A DNA stretch of 64,000 nt from Leadbettera azotonutricia ZAS-9 (GCF_000214355.1 NC_015577.1:1099120-1163119); one strand, 5' to 3'; shown: positions 1 through 8,839, numbered from the stretch's first letter. Made by a program: numbers and translations. Notes: generated by a model not told the origin, from the sequence alone.

Positions 1-459
1 CTTGTCCCAGCCCCGCTTTTTTCTCTGGGCAGGAATGATGTCCGCATGATGGGGGTTGACTTCGGATATAAGCACCGGCACGTCGTCTGTCCACCGGTGA
101 GCGGAGGCATTGGAGATAACCGGAATGCCCGCCGCGGCATAGCTGTCTTCAAGCGCGCGGATTTCATCCTTCCCCATTTCGAGGGCAGAGAAAACAAAGG
201 CGCAGCTGCCCGCTTTGGCTGCGGCCCTGGCCTGGGAAACATCATTTGCATCGGCAACCACAAGTTCCCCTACAGAGGGCGTGTATGCCCTGGCAAGCTG
301 CCATCTGCCGTCTACGGCTTCTTTGTATTTTTTGCCGGCGGATCGGGGGGAAGCCGCCACAAAACGGACTTCAAACCAGGGGTGATCATTGAGAAGGGCA
401 ATGTAATTCTGCCCGACCATGCCGGTGGCGCCCAGGACACCTACGGGGATCTTGTTCAT
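1..459 (-). CDS. asd: aspartate-semialdehyde dehydrogenase, N-terminal part (runs off window)
   Basis: Reverse-strand reading from the ATG at 459 gives 153 codons without a stop to the window edge. The protein begins MNKIPVGVLGATGMVGQNYI, the Rossmann NADP-binding motif (GATGMVGQ) of aspartate-semialdehyde dehydrogenase. It continues with FVAASPRSAGKKY, typical of this family (NADPH-dependent reduction of aspartyl phosphate, second step towards lysine, threonine and methionine). The catalytic Cys lies beyond the edge, so the gene is partial here. A strong site (TAAGGAG) sits about 8 nt before the ATG. Its neighbours dapA, dapB and lysC are on the same strand about 0.5 kb upstream, separated by one opposite-strand gene, so asd probably has its own promoter. 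Confidence 0.93.
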   Translation of the reverse strand, partial: MNKIPVGVLGATGMVGQNYIALLNDHPWFEVRFVAASPRSAGKKYKEAVDGRWQLARAYTPSVGELVVADANDVSQARAAAKAGSCAFVFSALEMGKDEIRALEDSYAAAGIPVISNASAHRWTDDVPVLISEVNPHHADIIPAQRKKRGWDK

Positions 460-510
460 CGGAAACTCCTTAAAGCTGATAGCATTTTAGCGGGAAAGGG
501 CATGCAAGTA

Positions 511-540
511 TAGACGCGAAGCGGATCGAGGTTTTAAAAT
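511..540 (+). promoter_or_regulatory. promoter of the 546 gene, -10 five nt before ATG
   Basis: TAGACG (511-516), 18-nt spacer, TAAAAT (535-540). The -10 ends 5 nt before the ATG at 546 and no Shine-Dalgarno is present, which suggests a leaderless or nearly leaderless transcript. An ATG at 539 reaches a stop after six codons and is not used for this protein. Confidence 0.45.
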
Positions 541-545
541 GGGCT

Positions 546-1007
546 ATGGCTCCAAATAGAAATCAAAGCCCCGAAGAATTCTGGCTGGAATATGAAAAGC
601 AGATAGGCGAAAAAGTTCTTGCCTTTTCGCTGGGGCAGTACGTATCGGGCTGGGCAGACGAAGACAGTCCCTTTTGGGGCCTCCTCATAGCCACAGCAGG
701 CGGCTTCCGGTTTCATCATTTTCCCAACGAAAATTGGATCTCGGCGGCTGTCAGAATCACCAGAGGCGGGGATGGCCCCAAAGAAGTTGCCATGTTTATC
801 CCCAAAGAAAAAATCGTCTCGGTGGAGATAAAGGCCGAAAAATCTTTTCTGAAGAGGCTGTTCTTTTCCCGCCCTCCCCGGCTTGTCATTCATTATGCCA
901 ATGACAATGGGGAGGAGGCTGTGTTTGTCGCAGAGGGGGATGAAAAGGTCAGGACGATTGCGGAAAAACTTACGGCTTTAGATGCCCTCCAAATTACACC
1001 GTCTTAA
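546..1007 (+). CDS. conserved hypothetical protein, 153 aa
   Basis: I do not recognise a named family. The protein is soluble-looking, with no signal peptide or membrane helix. It has an aromatic-rich N-terminal half (EFWLEYEKQ, SPFWGLLIAT) and a basic patch KSFLKRLFFSRPPR near residue 105. Codon use resembles the neighbouring genes, and its strand opposes the lysine genes on both sides. It is divergent from asd and convergent with dapA, overlapping the dapA 3' end by 14 nt. The reverse-strand ORF at 534-893 is its shadow. It is probably a lineage-restricted treponemal protein; function unknown. Confidence 0.7.
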   Translation: MAPNRNQSPEEFWLEYEKQIGEKVLAFSLGQYVSGWADEDSPFWGLLIATAGGFRFHHFPNENWISAAVRITRGGDGPKEVAMFIPKEKIVSVEIKAEKSFLKRLFFSRPPRLVIHYANDNGEEAVFVAEGDEKVRTIAEKLTALDALQITPS

Positions 1008-1899
1008 TCCCCAGCCCATGCATGGCGGTTTTAAGCGCTTCTTCGCTTGCCCCGGAAATGGGTCCCAGGGGAAGGCGCGTAGGCCCGCCGGGCAGTCCTG
1101 CCCATGTTAGCGCCAGCTTGATGGGCGCAGGATTGGTTTCGATAAATGCTGCTTTGACAAAGGCAAGGAGTTCAAAATGAAGCTTCCTGCCTTCTTCGTA
1201 ATCCCCGGCAAGGCAGGCCCTGCACAAGGCTTTAACCTTTGCGGGGACCAGGTTTGAAACAACCGATATAACCCCGTCGCCCCCCAAAGCCATGAGGGGA
1301 AGGGCCATGGCGTCATCGCCCGAAAACACCGTAAAGGGGTTGGCAGTGTTTCTGCGGGGCACAGCGATAGAATTGATGATGTCCCCTATCTGCCCAAGAT
1401 CCCCGGACGATTCCTTGACACCTGCTATGCCGGGAATTTTGGCTATCCTTTCCATCAATGACGCAGGTATGTTCCTCCCCGTCCTTGAGGCGATATTGTA
1501 AACCACCACAGGGATGCCCACAGCGGCGGCAGCTTCAAAATGGGCGGCAAGCCCCGAATCATTTGGCTTGTTGTAATAGGGGGTTACCACCAGCGCCGCG
1601 TCCGCCCCCAGATCCTTTGCCCGCTTGGTATAAGCGACCATGTGCCTGGTATCGTTTGAACCAGTCCCTATGATGACGGGGACCCTTCCCTTAACTTCTT
1701 CTACTGCGATTTTGATGAGCTTTTCTTCCTCGTCTTCGTCCAGGGTGGGGTTCTCCCCGGTAGTGCCCAGGGGAACCAGGCCGTCAATGCCCTGTTCAAT
1801 CTGAAAATCGATGAGCTGCCGGAAACCGTCATAATCAACGCTGCCGTCTCCCTTCATGGGTGTTACCATGGCTGTAAAAGCGCCCTGTAACTTTATCAA
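994..1899 (-). CDS. dapA: 4-hydroxy-tetrahydrodipicolinate synthase
   Basis: Condenses pyruvate with aspartate semialdehyde, the first committed step of DAP/lysine synthesis. The 301 residues form a TIM barrel with the expected active-site set: GTTGEN (T46, T47), Tyr134, Arg139 and the Schiff-base lysine K162 in GVKESSGD. The start is TTG at 1899. It matches the N-terminus of family members (the MVTPM strand follows at residues 11-15) and is preceded by AGGAG. The TTG overlaps the dapB stop codon (TTGA), so translation is probably coupled. Third gene of a lysC-dapB-dapA operon. Confidence 0.96.
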   Translation of the reverse strand: MIKLQGAFTAMVTPMKGDGSVDYDGFRQLIDFQIEQGIDGLVPLGTTGENPTLDEDEEEKLIKIAVEEVKGRVPVIIGTGSNDTRHMVAYTKRAKDLGADAALVVTPYYNKPNDSGLAAHFEAAAAVGIPVVVYNIASRTGRNIPASLMERIAKIPGIAGVKESSGDLGQIGDIINSIAVPRRNTANPFTVFSGDDAMALPLMALGGDGVISVVSNLVPAKVKALCRACLAGDYEEGRKLHFELLAFVKAAFIETNPAPIKLALTWAGLPGGPTRLPLGPISGASEEALKTAMHGLGIKTV

Positions 1900-2681
1900 T
1901 TTATGCTCCTGTTAAGAATATCCGCCAGCACATCATCCATGGTGTAAACACCGCTTCTTGAACCCAGCCATTCAGCTGCCAAAATCGCCCCTGCTGCCAG
2001 CCCTTCCCGGTTCCGTGCTGTATGGGTGATCTCAATGGTATCGGCCTGGGAATCGAATACAAGGGAATGAACCCCCGGCACAGATCCTGCCCTGAGGCTT
2101 GCAAAATGCAATTCATCCGCCCGGGGCGGCCTGTCAAGTTTATCGTAAACCGCTTTTGTCTTCCGCTTCATGCGGGAAAGCACTTTTTCTGCCAACGTGA
2201 TGGCTGTCCCTGACGGGCTGTCCGCTTTTTTGTTATGGTGGACCTCGAAGCCTCCCACGTCATATTCGGCAAAGGGATCAAAAAGGGAAGCCGCATGGGC
2301 AGCAATCAGGTAAAAAAGATTCACCCCCAAAGAAAAATTCGAGGCCCAAAGCAGCGAAGCCCCCGCGGCATTCACCGCCGCGGTAATCTCAGGCAGTTTC
2401 GCGTACCAGCCTGTAGTCCCCACTGTTACCGGTATTTTATGCTCCGCAAGGAATTTGATGTTCTCAGGCGCAGTATCGGGCCTGGTAAACTCGATAGCCC
2501 CATCCGCCTGCCCCAATCCGCCCTTAAGCGCTTCCGCAAGCGACCCGTAAACCGGGGCTCCCGAGTCCGCCGTTCCCTTTACAAAAGGATCGATTACCGC
2601 AGCAATGCTGTGCCCTTTCTCCAGTGCCCGGGCTTCCAGGATGCGCCCCATCTTTCCGTATCCAACCAATGCCAGCTTCAT
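1896..2681 (-). CDS. dapB: 4-hydroxy-tetrahydrodipicolinate reductase
   Basis: NAD(P)H-dependent reductase following DapA in DAP/lysine synthesis. At 261 aa it is near the usual family length. An N-terminal nucleotide-binding motif (LVGYGKMGR) is followed by VGTTGW. The signature catalytic segment is FEVHHNKKADSPSGTA, with the His pair at 148-149 and Lys152. It lies between lysC (9-nt gap) and dapA (4-nt overlap), so the three genes are very probably one transcript. Confidence 0.95.
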   Translation of the reverse strand: MKLALVGYGKMGRILEARALEKGHSIAAVIDPFVKGTADSGAPVYGSLAEALKGGLGQADGAIEFTRPDTAPENIKFLAEHKIPVTVGTTGWYAKLPEITAAVNAAGASLLWASNFSLGVNLFYLIAAHAASLFDPFAEYDVGGFEVHHNKKADSPSGTAITLAEKVLSRMKRKTKAVYDKLDRPPRADELHFASLRAGSVPGVHSLVFDSQADTIEITHTARNREGLAAGAILAAEWLGSRSGVYTMDDVLADILNRSIN

Positions 2682-2690
2682 AAAGTCCCC

Positions 2691-4031
2691 TTATATTTTC
2701 CCTTCAAAGAAATCCCCATGCAGGGCTTTTACAACTTCCGCAGCTTCGCTGTCATCGACAATAAAGGAGATATTCACTTTGCTGGCCCCCTGGGAAACCA
2801 TTTGCACTCTTACACCTAATAATTCGCAGGTACGGAAAGAGCGGGCCAAAATTTCCGAGGATCTCTGCACATTGCCAATAATAGTGACAATGGCCTTGCC
2901 GGTTTTTATGTCTATGCTTGCAATGCGCGCAATATCCTTTTTAAGCACTGTAAGATCGTGAACCGCGTCCAGGGTAAGGGATACCGACACCTCGCTGGTC
3001 GCTACCATGTCCACCGAAAGGTTGTGCTTCGCGAAGCACGAAAAAACCTCGGCCAAAAACCCGTACTGGCCCAGCATGCGGGTAGACACAATATCCACCA
3101 GGGTGACATTCTTGCGGGAAGTAATGGCCTGGATGGGGCTTACCTTTTTCCCCAATGTAGAAACAATGCGCGTTCCCGGGGCGCTTGGATTATAGGAATT
3201 CTTGACCAGCACCGGAGTGCCTGTTTTTATGCAGGGCTGCATGGCCCGGGGGTGCAGCACCTGTGCGCCAAAGTAGGCAAGCTCGGCGGCCGCCTCGTAG
3301 GTTACCATCTCCACGGGCTTCGCCTCTTTTACCAGCCTCGGGTCGGCAGTGAGTATGCCGTCCACATCCTTCCAGACCTGGGCTTCCTCAGCCTTGCAAC
3401 TTGCGGCAATCATGGTGGCCGAAAGGTCCGATCCGCCCCGCCCCAAAGTAGTGATATTGCTGTTCACATCCTGGGCGATAAAACCCGTAACCACAGGCAA
3501 CACACCCTCTTCGACAAGGGGCAGGATTTTTTCGGGAATAAGTTCCCAGCTCTCTTTGATAAGTTCAGCCTGGGTAAAGCTGGAATCCGAGATAAAGCCC
3601 AGATCCCAGGCGTCAAAAGCCCTGGCGTTAATATGGATACTTTCGAGATACGCAGACGCAACGCGCACCGAAAGCCTCTCCCCAAAGGACACAAGGTAAT
3701 CCTTGGTCCTGGGCGTCAATTCCCTGATAAGCGAAATCCCCGAAAGGAGGCTCTTAAGCTCAGCCAAAAGAGGCTCTATATCTTTCTGCGCCCTTGCCGG
3801 CAGTTTAAGTTCTTTGATAGTAGCAAGATGGAGCTGTTCAACCCTCTCCACCGACACCGTGCCCTTGCGGAACGCGTCATTGGCCGCTTCAAGGAGGTGA
3901 TCCGTCGTATCCCCCATGGCCGAAAGCACCAGCACGGGCTTCCTTTCCAGCTGGGTCTTCACGATCTCCGCCATATGCCGGAGCCGTTCCGCGTTCGCCA
4001 CGGAACTCCCCCCAAACTTCATCACAATCAT
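2691..4031 (-). CDS. lysC: aspartate kinase
   Basis: Phosphorylates aspartate to open the aspartate-family pathway. The 446-residue protein starts MIVMKFGGSSVANAERL, the amino-acid-kinase ATP motif KFGGSSV. GRGGSDLSA and DGI(L)TADPR follow in the kinase domain, and two C-terminal ACT-type regions (from about residue 305) should bind the feedback inhibitor. It is a monofunctional class enzyme with no homoserine dehydrogenase fusion. First gene of the lysC-dapB-dapA run. There is no Shine-Dalgarno: the six bases before ATG are GCCTCC and follow a -10 box directly (see promoter). Confidence 0.95.
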   Translation of the reverse strand: MIVMKFGGSSVANAERLRHMAEIVKTQLERKPVLVLSAMGDTTDHLLEAANDAFRKGTVSVERVEQLHLATIKELKLPARAQKDIEPLLAELKSLLSGISLIRELTPRTKDYLVSFGERLSVRVASAYLESIHINARAFDAWDLGFISDSSFTQAELIKESWELIPEKILPLVEEGVLPVVTGFIAQDVNSNITTLGRGGSDLSATMIAASCKAEEAQVWKDVDGILTADPRLVKEAKPVEMVTYEAAAELAYFGAQVLHPRAMQPCIKTGTPVLVKNSYNPSAPGTRIVSTLGKKVSPIQAITSRKNVTLVDIVSTRMLGQYGFLAEVFSCFAKHNLSVDMVATSEVSVSLTLDAVHDLTVLKKDIARIASIDIKTGKAIVTIIGNVQRSSEILARSFRTCELLGVRVQMVSQGASKVNISFIVDDSEAAEVVKALHGDFFEGKI

Positions 4032-4037
4032 GGAGGC

Positions 4038-4066
4038 AGTATATAAAAAACTGTATAAATATGCAA
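4038..4066 (-). promoter_or_regulatory. lysC promoter, leaderless geometry
   Basis: On the minus strand: TTGCAT (4066-4061), 17-nt spacer, TATACT (4043-4038), then 6 nt to the ATG. A start site at the usual distance from this -10 would fall on the initiation codon. Confidence 0.55.
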
Positions 4067-4185
4067 CTTTGGATGAGGGGCGCAGAATACGCCCGAAGGA
4101 ACCCCTAATTATGGAAGGTTTTTGATAATACTACAGGCTACGCATTCATCAATGCCGGGATGGCGGTATTTCAGCGGGTCATACA

Positions 4186-4210
4186 AATATTCAGCTTAAA
4201 GCTGAATATT
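4186..4210. repeat. 25-bp perfect palindrome
   Basis: AATATTCAGCTT (4186-4197), one base, then its exact reverse complement (4199-4210). There is no U-run on either side, so it is not an obvious terminator. It sits about 150 bp upstream of lysC and about 90 bp before the toxin-like remnant. The rest of 4067-4300 shows no gene that I can support. Confidence 0.7.
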
Positions 4211-4300
4211 GCTGTTGCATCCTCTAAAACCATAGGCATAGCCTCTATGCCCAGAGTGTAGTATATTCAAGGTGTGGTTGATGAGGTACGGTGGTGATGA

Positions 4301-4479
4301 ATGATTATTCTTGATTCTGCGCGAAAACACGGCATAGCGGATCTTGATATGCTGGCGGTCATCGCGGAGCCCTATGTAATTGCCGAATTACGGGAAGCGC
4401 CAGCGGACAGTTTTTTGTCATACATGCGGATTTGATAACGCGAAAAAATGAAAAACTTCTTGAGGAGGTAGTGAAATGA
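4301..4479 (+). pseudogene. frameshifted toxin-like small protein remnant
   Basis: An ATG at 4301 opens a 44-codon frame beginning MIILDSARKHGIADLDMLAV, which recalls small host-toxin-like proteins carrying an 'xSAxKHGI' start. It stops at 4433. A second frame continues the expected C-terminal part (FFVIHADLITRKNEKLLEEV) to a stop at 4477-4479, which overlaps the ATG of the next gene (ATGA). One frameshift around 4385-4405 would join the two halves. The toxin-family assignment is tentative; the split frame and the overlap are seen directly. Confidence 0.45.
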
Positions 4480-4688
4480 GTGATGATGCACGGGTGATTT
4501 GGAAAAAGGGCGGGGATCCAATGCCCGGCAAGGCCCAGCATGTGGTTGACGCGGCGCGGGGTGAACTGCTACTGAAAACATTGCAGCTGCCGGAAGGGGT
4601 TGAAAACACCCTCAGATATAACGCCGATAAAGACGCGCAATCGGTTAATGACTATGTTTCCCGCATCCTGGTCGAGCGTTTAATATAG
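4476..4688 (+). CDS. small antitoxin-like protein, 70 aa
   Basis: Follows the broken toxin-like frame with an ATGA overlap and has a good site (TTGAGGAGG) before its ATG. The C-terminal segment SVNDYVSRILVERLI resembles the helix of ribbon-helix-helix or CopG-type antitoxins; the N-terminus is rich in polar residues. It would be the intact partner of a decayed toxin-antitoxin module. No clear family signature can be asserted from the sequence alone. Confidence 0.45.
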   Translation: MSDDARVIWKKGGDPMPGKAQHVVDAARGELLLKTLQLPEGVENTLRYNADKDAQSVNDYVSRILVERLI

Positions 4689-4817
4689 GCGCCTATGCTT
4701 TCTTTAATTAAGAAGTGCATCTCATCCCTCCATCGGAACTTATACCCCTATAGTCAGCTCTTGGTCAAATTATTCTCCTGCTAGCAAGCTCTCCTTCCCT
4801 CATGCTAAGCTCCCCCT

Positions 4818-6791
4818 ATGATTGCCGAAAAAAGCCTCGTCATATATAAATCCAAACCTGCCCTGGTTGTAGCGGCAGGCGATAAAATAGACATCTCTGT
4901 CCTTGGCGGCGAAAAGCTCAAAGTCCGCGAGAAGGATATCGAGCTTATCCATCCCGGCCCCTGCACCCTGGCTGAACTCAACACCGAAGCCCTAAGCCGC
5001 CTATTGGCAGCAGGGGATGCAAAAGGCGCCTGGGAACTGCTCGAGGGAGGGGGAGATGTTCCCCTCAGGGAATTGGCCGAGTTGGTTTATGGCGAATTTA
5101 CACCCACCGCGGCCTGGGCGGCGTATAGCCTCATCCTGGACGGCCTCTATTTTACAGGGAATGCCGGGGCCGTAAAACCCAGGCCTTCCTCCGAGGTTGA
5201 GGCTGATGAAAAAAAGCGGGGCGAAAAGCAGAGGGAGGCTGACGAGCGGGCGGCGTTTTTTGAGAGGCTTAAAAAAGCAGCTGCCCCCGGGGCTGATGGT
5301 TCGCAGGCACATACCCTATCCGGGGACGTGCAGCCGGAAAATCCTTTGGTCGAGGGCGACAGGCGCTACCTGCAGGATGTGGAAGCCCTGGCCCTGGGTA
5401 GGACCGACAAGAGCCGCACTTTAAAGGAATTGGGCAGGAGCGAGACCCCCCAGGAGGCTCACAGGCTGCTCCTTGCCGCAGGGGTATGGACAGTGTGGGA
5501 CAATCCCCACCCCAGCCGCTTCGGGCTTTCGCTTCAATCCGCAAAGATCATTCCCGATCCTGCCCCCGACGAGGACAGGCTGGATCTTACCCATCTTAAA
5601 TCCTATGCCATAGACAATGCCTGGAGCGACGATCCTGACGACGCGGTTTCTCTGGAAGGGCCGGAAACCTCAGCCGAGCTGCGTAGCAGCGAAGGTTCCC
5701 CTACTGACAGCCAGGGGCGGCTTGTCCTTTGGGTTCATGTGGCCGATCCTGCAGCCAGCATAAAGCCCGGCAGTCCTGCGGATCTCGAAGCCCGGGGCAG
5801 GGGCGCTACTCTGTATGTCCCCGAAGGCAGCGCCAGGATGCTGGCCCCCGAGGCCCTTCCCTTGTTTGCCCTGGGGCTTGGCGCTGATGGGATTTGCCCT
5901 GCCCTTTCCTTCAAAATCGTGCTTAATGCGGCCTTTTCCATTGTGGAGACTGAAATAATTCCCTCAAAAGTGAAGGTGACGCGCCTCACGTATGAAGAGG
6001 CCGATAATCTTGAGGGCGGGGAACTGGCCGGCCTTTTTGCCCTGGCTGCGCGCAACACGGAACGGCGGCTGGATACGGGGGCCATACTCATCGATCTGCC
6101 CGATGCCCATATCCATGTGCATCTTGATAAAATCATTTCGCAAAACAAAGTTTCTGTTGAAGCCCTCGTCCCCCGCAAATCCGCTGACATGGTCAGGGAG
6201 TGCATGGTTCTGGCAGGGGAGGGGGCGGCCCGCTGGGCTTTGCGGAACAAGGTTCCTTTCCCCTTCGTCGGGCAGGAAGCGGGGGAGCTTCCCGAGGAGC
6301 GGCTTGCAGGTTTGGCCGGGGCTTTCCAGCTCAGGCGGTGCATGAGGCCCCGGACGCTTTCGGCCAAGCCTGCGATCCATTGGGGCCTGGGGCTTGACGA
6401 GTACACCCAGGTCACCAGCCCCCTGCGCCGTTACACCGACCTTCTTTGCCACCAGCAGATTAGGGCTTTTCTCAAGGGCGAGGCTTTGCTTTCCGAGGAG
6501 GAAATACTCCTCAGAGTGGGCGCTGCGGAGGCGGCGGCTTTCGCGGCCGGCAGGGCCGAGCGGGCATCGAAGGCCCACTGGATGGGGGTCTATCTTCTGG
6601 ACAAAAAAGGCTCTGAATGGGAAGCCATAGTGCTGGATAAAAAGGGCGGCAAAGCGGTAGCAAGCATCCCCGCCCTGGGTCTTGAAACCCAGGTGGGCCT
6701 TAAAGGGGATGTCGGGCCCAATGATTCCATAACCCTCGCTTGCGGCTCTGCAAGGATACCCGAGGGGGAGGTCAATTTTACTGTTTTATAG
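4818..6791 (+). CDS. RNB-domain exoribonuclease (RNase II family)
   Basis: Probably a 3'-5' exoribonuclease acting on mRNA. In the 657-residue protein the RNB catalytic core begins near residue 255 with SYAIDNAWSDDPDDAV, matching the metal-binding Asp cluster of RNase II/R. It ends with the RNA-contacting segment TSPLRRYTDLL near residue 535. The N-terminal 250 residues are divergent, with no recognisable cold-shock domains, and the C-terminus carries a short S1-like remainder. This layout fits the divergent RNase II-like group rather than classical RNase R. No Shine-Dalgarno is visible before the ATG (CTCCCCCT). The 3' end overlaps the convergent gene at 6778 by 14 nt. Confidence 0.85.
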   Translation: MIAEKSLVIYKSKPALVVAAGDKIDISVLGGEKLKVREKDIELIHPGPCTLAELNTEALSRLLAAGDAKGAWELLEGGGDVPLRELAELVYGEFTPTAAWAAYSLILDGLYFTGNAGAVKPRPSSEVEADEKKRGEKQREADERAAFFERLKKAAAPGADGSQAHTLSGDVQPENPLVEGDRRYLQDVEALALGRTDKSRTLKELGRSETPQEAHRLLLAAGVWTVWDNPHPSRFGLSLQSAKIIPDPAPDEDRLDLTHLKSYAIDNAWSDDPDDAVSLEGPETSAELRSSEGSPTDSQGRLVLWVHVADPAASIKPGSPADLEARGRGATLYVPEGSARMLAPEALPLFALGLGADGICPALSFKIVLNAAFSIVETEIIPSKVKVTRLTYEEADNLEGGELAGLFALAARNTERRLDTGAILIDLPDAHIHVHLDKIISQNKVSVEALVPRKSADMVRECMVLAGEGAARWALRNKVPFPFVGQEAGELPEERLAGLAGAFQLRRCMRPRTLSAKPAIHWGLGLDEYTQVTSPLRRYTDLLCHQQIRAFLKGEALLSEEEILLRVGAAEAAAFAAGRAERASKAHWMGVYLLDKKGSEWEAIVLDKKGGKAVASIPALGLETQVGLKGDVGPNDSITLACGSARIPEGEVNFTVL

Positions 6792-7677
6792 GAAGGGTCC
6801 AGACTATGCCGCCGTGGAACTGGAAAAGGAAGGTTTTCTTTCCGGGATCTTTCATATCCCCTGCGCTCCAGGCATAAAGGGGCATCTCCCCGCCCAAAAA
6901 TACCTTAAACCCCGGTACGATGGTATAGGTCATTTCAAGGCCCATGAACAAAGCTTTGAATTCATCGGACTCTGTGTTTTTTTTCACCAGGCTGTAATCA
7001 GAATAGGATCGGGAAAGGTTTTGGTAGCCAAAATCCACCTGGATAGTATAGGGCACATTTTTGGTAAACACATTGGCCCTGAAAAAGTAGCGCCTCACGG
7101 CGTCTTCTGTCAAACTCTCGGATTTTTCAAGCTCTGTATGCTTTTTTGTTTCCAAATTGAAAGAGCAAATTACATAGGGCACCCAAAAGCCCAGGCTCAC
7201 GTTCCGGGTATCCTGGGCGTAGTCCCCCGGGTCTTCCAGGATGCCCCCCAAGGTCGAAGAAGCCTTAAGATCCAAAAAGATGATGCCCGGGAAATTGAGG
7301 CTCATGCCTACCGCAGCGCCCGGAACGAGTATGGAATCTTTGTTGTTGAGCAGCCCCATAAAAGGGCCCATTTCCAGGTAAAGAAAACGCAGCTTGTACC
7401 CCATGTTGGCGTATACGCGGTTCCTTAGTATGGGGTCCCGTTCATAGCCGCCGTTATAGAAAATAGCGCCCCCAATATCCCCGGAAATTTCAGCTTTGAT
7501 AAGGGGGAATATTTGGGGCTTAAACGCCAGGGCTTCGCCGCCCAGGGTGGATGTCCTTTCATCATCAAAGGCAATATTCCCTGCCCCTCCGCTTAGCTCC
7601 AAATCCAGAGCGCCCGCAAATATCGGCACTATAAGGAACAGAATCGAAAAAAGAACGATTGTTTTGTTTTTTGTCAT
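6778..7677 (-). CDS. secreted / outer-membrane-like protein, 299 aa
   Basis: Begins with a clear signal peptide (MTKNKTIVLFSILFLIVPIF, then AGALDL). Alternating hydrophobic and polar stretches rich in Gly, Tyr and Phe follow, as in outer-membrane beta-barrels. I do not recognise a family. It starts 2 nt after the stop of the 383-aa gene upstream (TAA CC ATG) without its own ribosome site, so translation is probably coupled and the two proteins may act together at the cell surface. Confidence 0.75.
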   Translation of the reverse strand: MTKNKTIVLFSILFLIVPIFAGALDLELSGGAGNIAFDDERTSTLGGEALAFKPQIFPLIKAEISGDIGGAIFYNGGYERDPILRNRVYANMGYKLRFLYLEMGPFMGLLNNKDSILVPGAAVGMSLNFPGIIFLDLKASSTLGGILEDPGDYAQDTRNVSLGFWVPYVICSFNLETKKHTELEKSESLTEDAVRRYFFRANVFTKNVPYTIQVDFGYQNLSRSYSDYSLVKKNTESDEFKALFMGLEMTYTIVPGFKVFLGGEMPLYAWSAGDMKDPGKKTFLFQFHGGIVWTLPIKQ

Positions 7678-7679
7678 GG

Positions 7680-8831
7680 TTAGAATGCCGTCCTGACCCC
7701 GATGAATAGCTCAAAAGCCTCTGTGGGAGGGTCAAAATCCAGGATGTTGACACGGATTTTTGCATCCCAAAGGAGCCCGGAAGCCGCAAAGCTTAAAAAA
7801 GGCGAAATAAAGAGGGAAAAATCGTCCATCCCATCTATTTTAAGGCCCATGGTGGTCTCGAGGCCGCCGGAAAAGCCGGTTTCCGGCCTTCCAAGGTAGA
7901 ATCTTATGTTAAGATCCACTTTTCCCTTTTCCTCAGCGGTCTTAATATGGAGATATTCCACAGGATGGTAGAAGAAGGTTACATTGAGCCCGCCTTTTTC
8001 AAAGCGCAGCCGGGGCTCCATGAGGAAAAACAGATTGTCTATGCCGAATTTCGAATCTGCATCCCAGCCCGGTATTCCCCCTTGCAGAAGGAATTCCATG
8101 CCCTTGTTGGAGCTGAAATGGGCCAAGACACCGGCTCGCAAATTGACATCCAGATCGCTGGTCAGAGAGCTTCCCCCAAAAAATTCAATTTTGGTATTTT
8201 CATTGTTGATAAGCACACGGAAATCGCCTGAATAATGAATTTCCCCGTTGTCAAAAGTGGGGGTAAACTGATTGCTTCCAAGGAAGTTGTACGTAAAATC
8301 TTCATATAAATAGAACATAGGGACCACATTCCCCCACTTGGTCAGCGCAACAGAAAGGCCTGTGCCCCTGGCGCTGTGTATGCCGTTGTAGCGCCGGTTT
8401 ATGTCGCCCCCTATCCCTTCAGGGAAATAGAAGAAGCCCCGGTAGGTTGTCCCAATGGGGGCAATGCCAAAGCGGTCCGAGAATTCGTCCCCCGAGCAAA
8501 AATCATCCCCTGCGCCCAAAAAATAGGTCAGTTCCAGGGGCAGATCGAAAAGATCCCGAGCCCTGGCCTTGGCAATCCTGAAGTTTAGCGCCGAGAAAGG
8601 GCCAGCTGCAGGATCCATAAGATCCAGGGTCGCAAAATCGAACCCTAAAAGGATCCCATACTTGTATCCCCCGGTGAGGGACAGGTCTGCTGAAATTGCA
8701 GAAGACAACACAAAATCGCCATCCTCAACCCGGCCCCTGGTAGCCATCTCCAAGCGGGGAACGGTAAATTCAGCAGCCCCAAGCACGCTTAAGGCGCCGG
8801 CAAGAAGAACCGCGGCAATAATTCTTTTCAT
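7680..8831 (-). CDS. secreted / outer-membrane-like protein, 383 aa
   Basis: The signal peptide MKRIIAAVLLAGALSVLGAA is followed by repeated amphipathic beta-strand-like stretches (DLSLTGGYKYGILLGFDF, NVTFFYHPVEYL) and a terminal aromatic residue (GVRTAF). This is typical of treponemal beta-barrel candidates, but no named family is recognised. First gene of a two-gene unit with 6778-7677. The start has no Shine-Dalgarno; a GATAAT box ends 8 nt before it. Confidence 0.78.
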   Translation of the reverse strand: MKRIIAAVLLAGALSVLGAAEFTVPRLEMATRGRVEDGDFVLSSAISADLSLTGGYKYGILLGFDFATLDLMDPAAGPFSALNFRIAKARARDLFDLPLELTYFLGAGDDFCSGDEFSDRFGIAPIGTTYRGFFYFPEGIGGDINRRYNGIHSARGTGLSVALTKWGNVVPMFYLYEDFTYNFLGSNQFTPTFDNGEIHYSGDFRVLINNENTKIEFFGGSSLTSDLDVNLRAGVLAHFSSNKGMEFLLQGGIPGWDADSKFGIDNLFFLMEPRLRFEKGGLNVTFFYHPVEYLHIKTAEEKGKVDLNIRFYLGRPETGFSGGLETTMGLKIDGMDDFSLFISPFLSFAASGLLWDAKIRVNILDFDPPTEAFELFIGVRTAF

Positions 8832-8839
8832 AAATTTAT

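Noticed and set aside
46..513. 155-codon plus-strand ORF at the left edge
   Set aside because: It is antisense to asd, whose reading frame shows clear family motifs; the plus-strand translation has no recognisable features.
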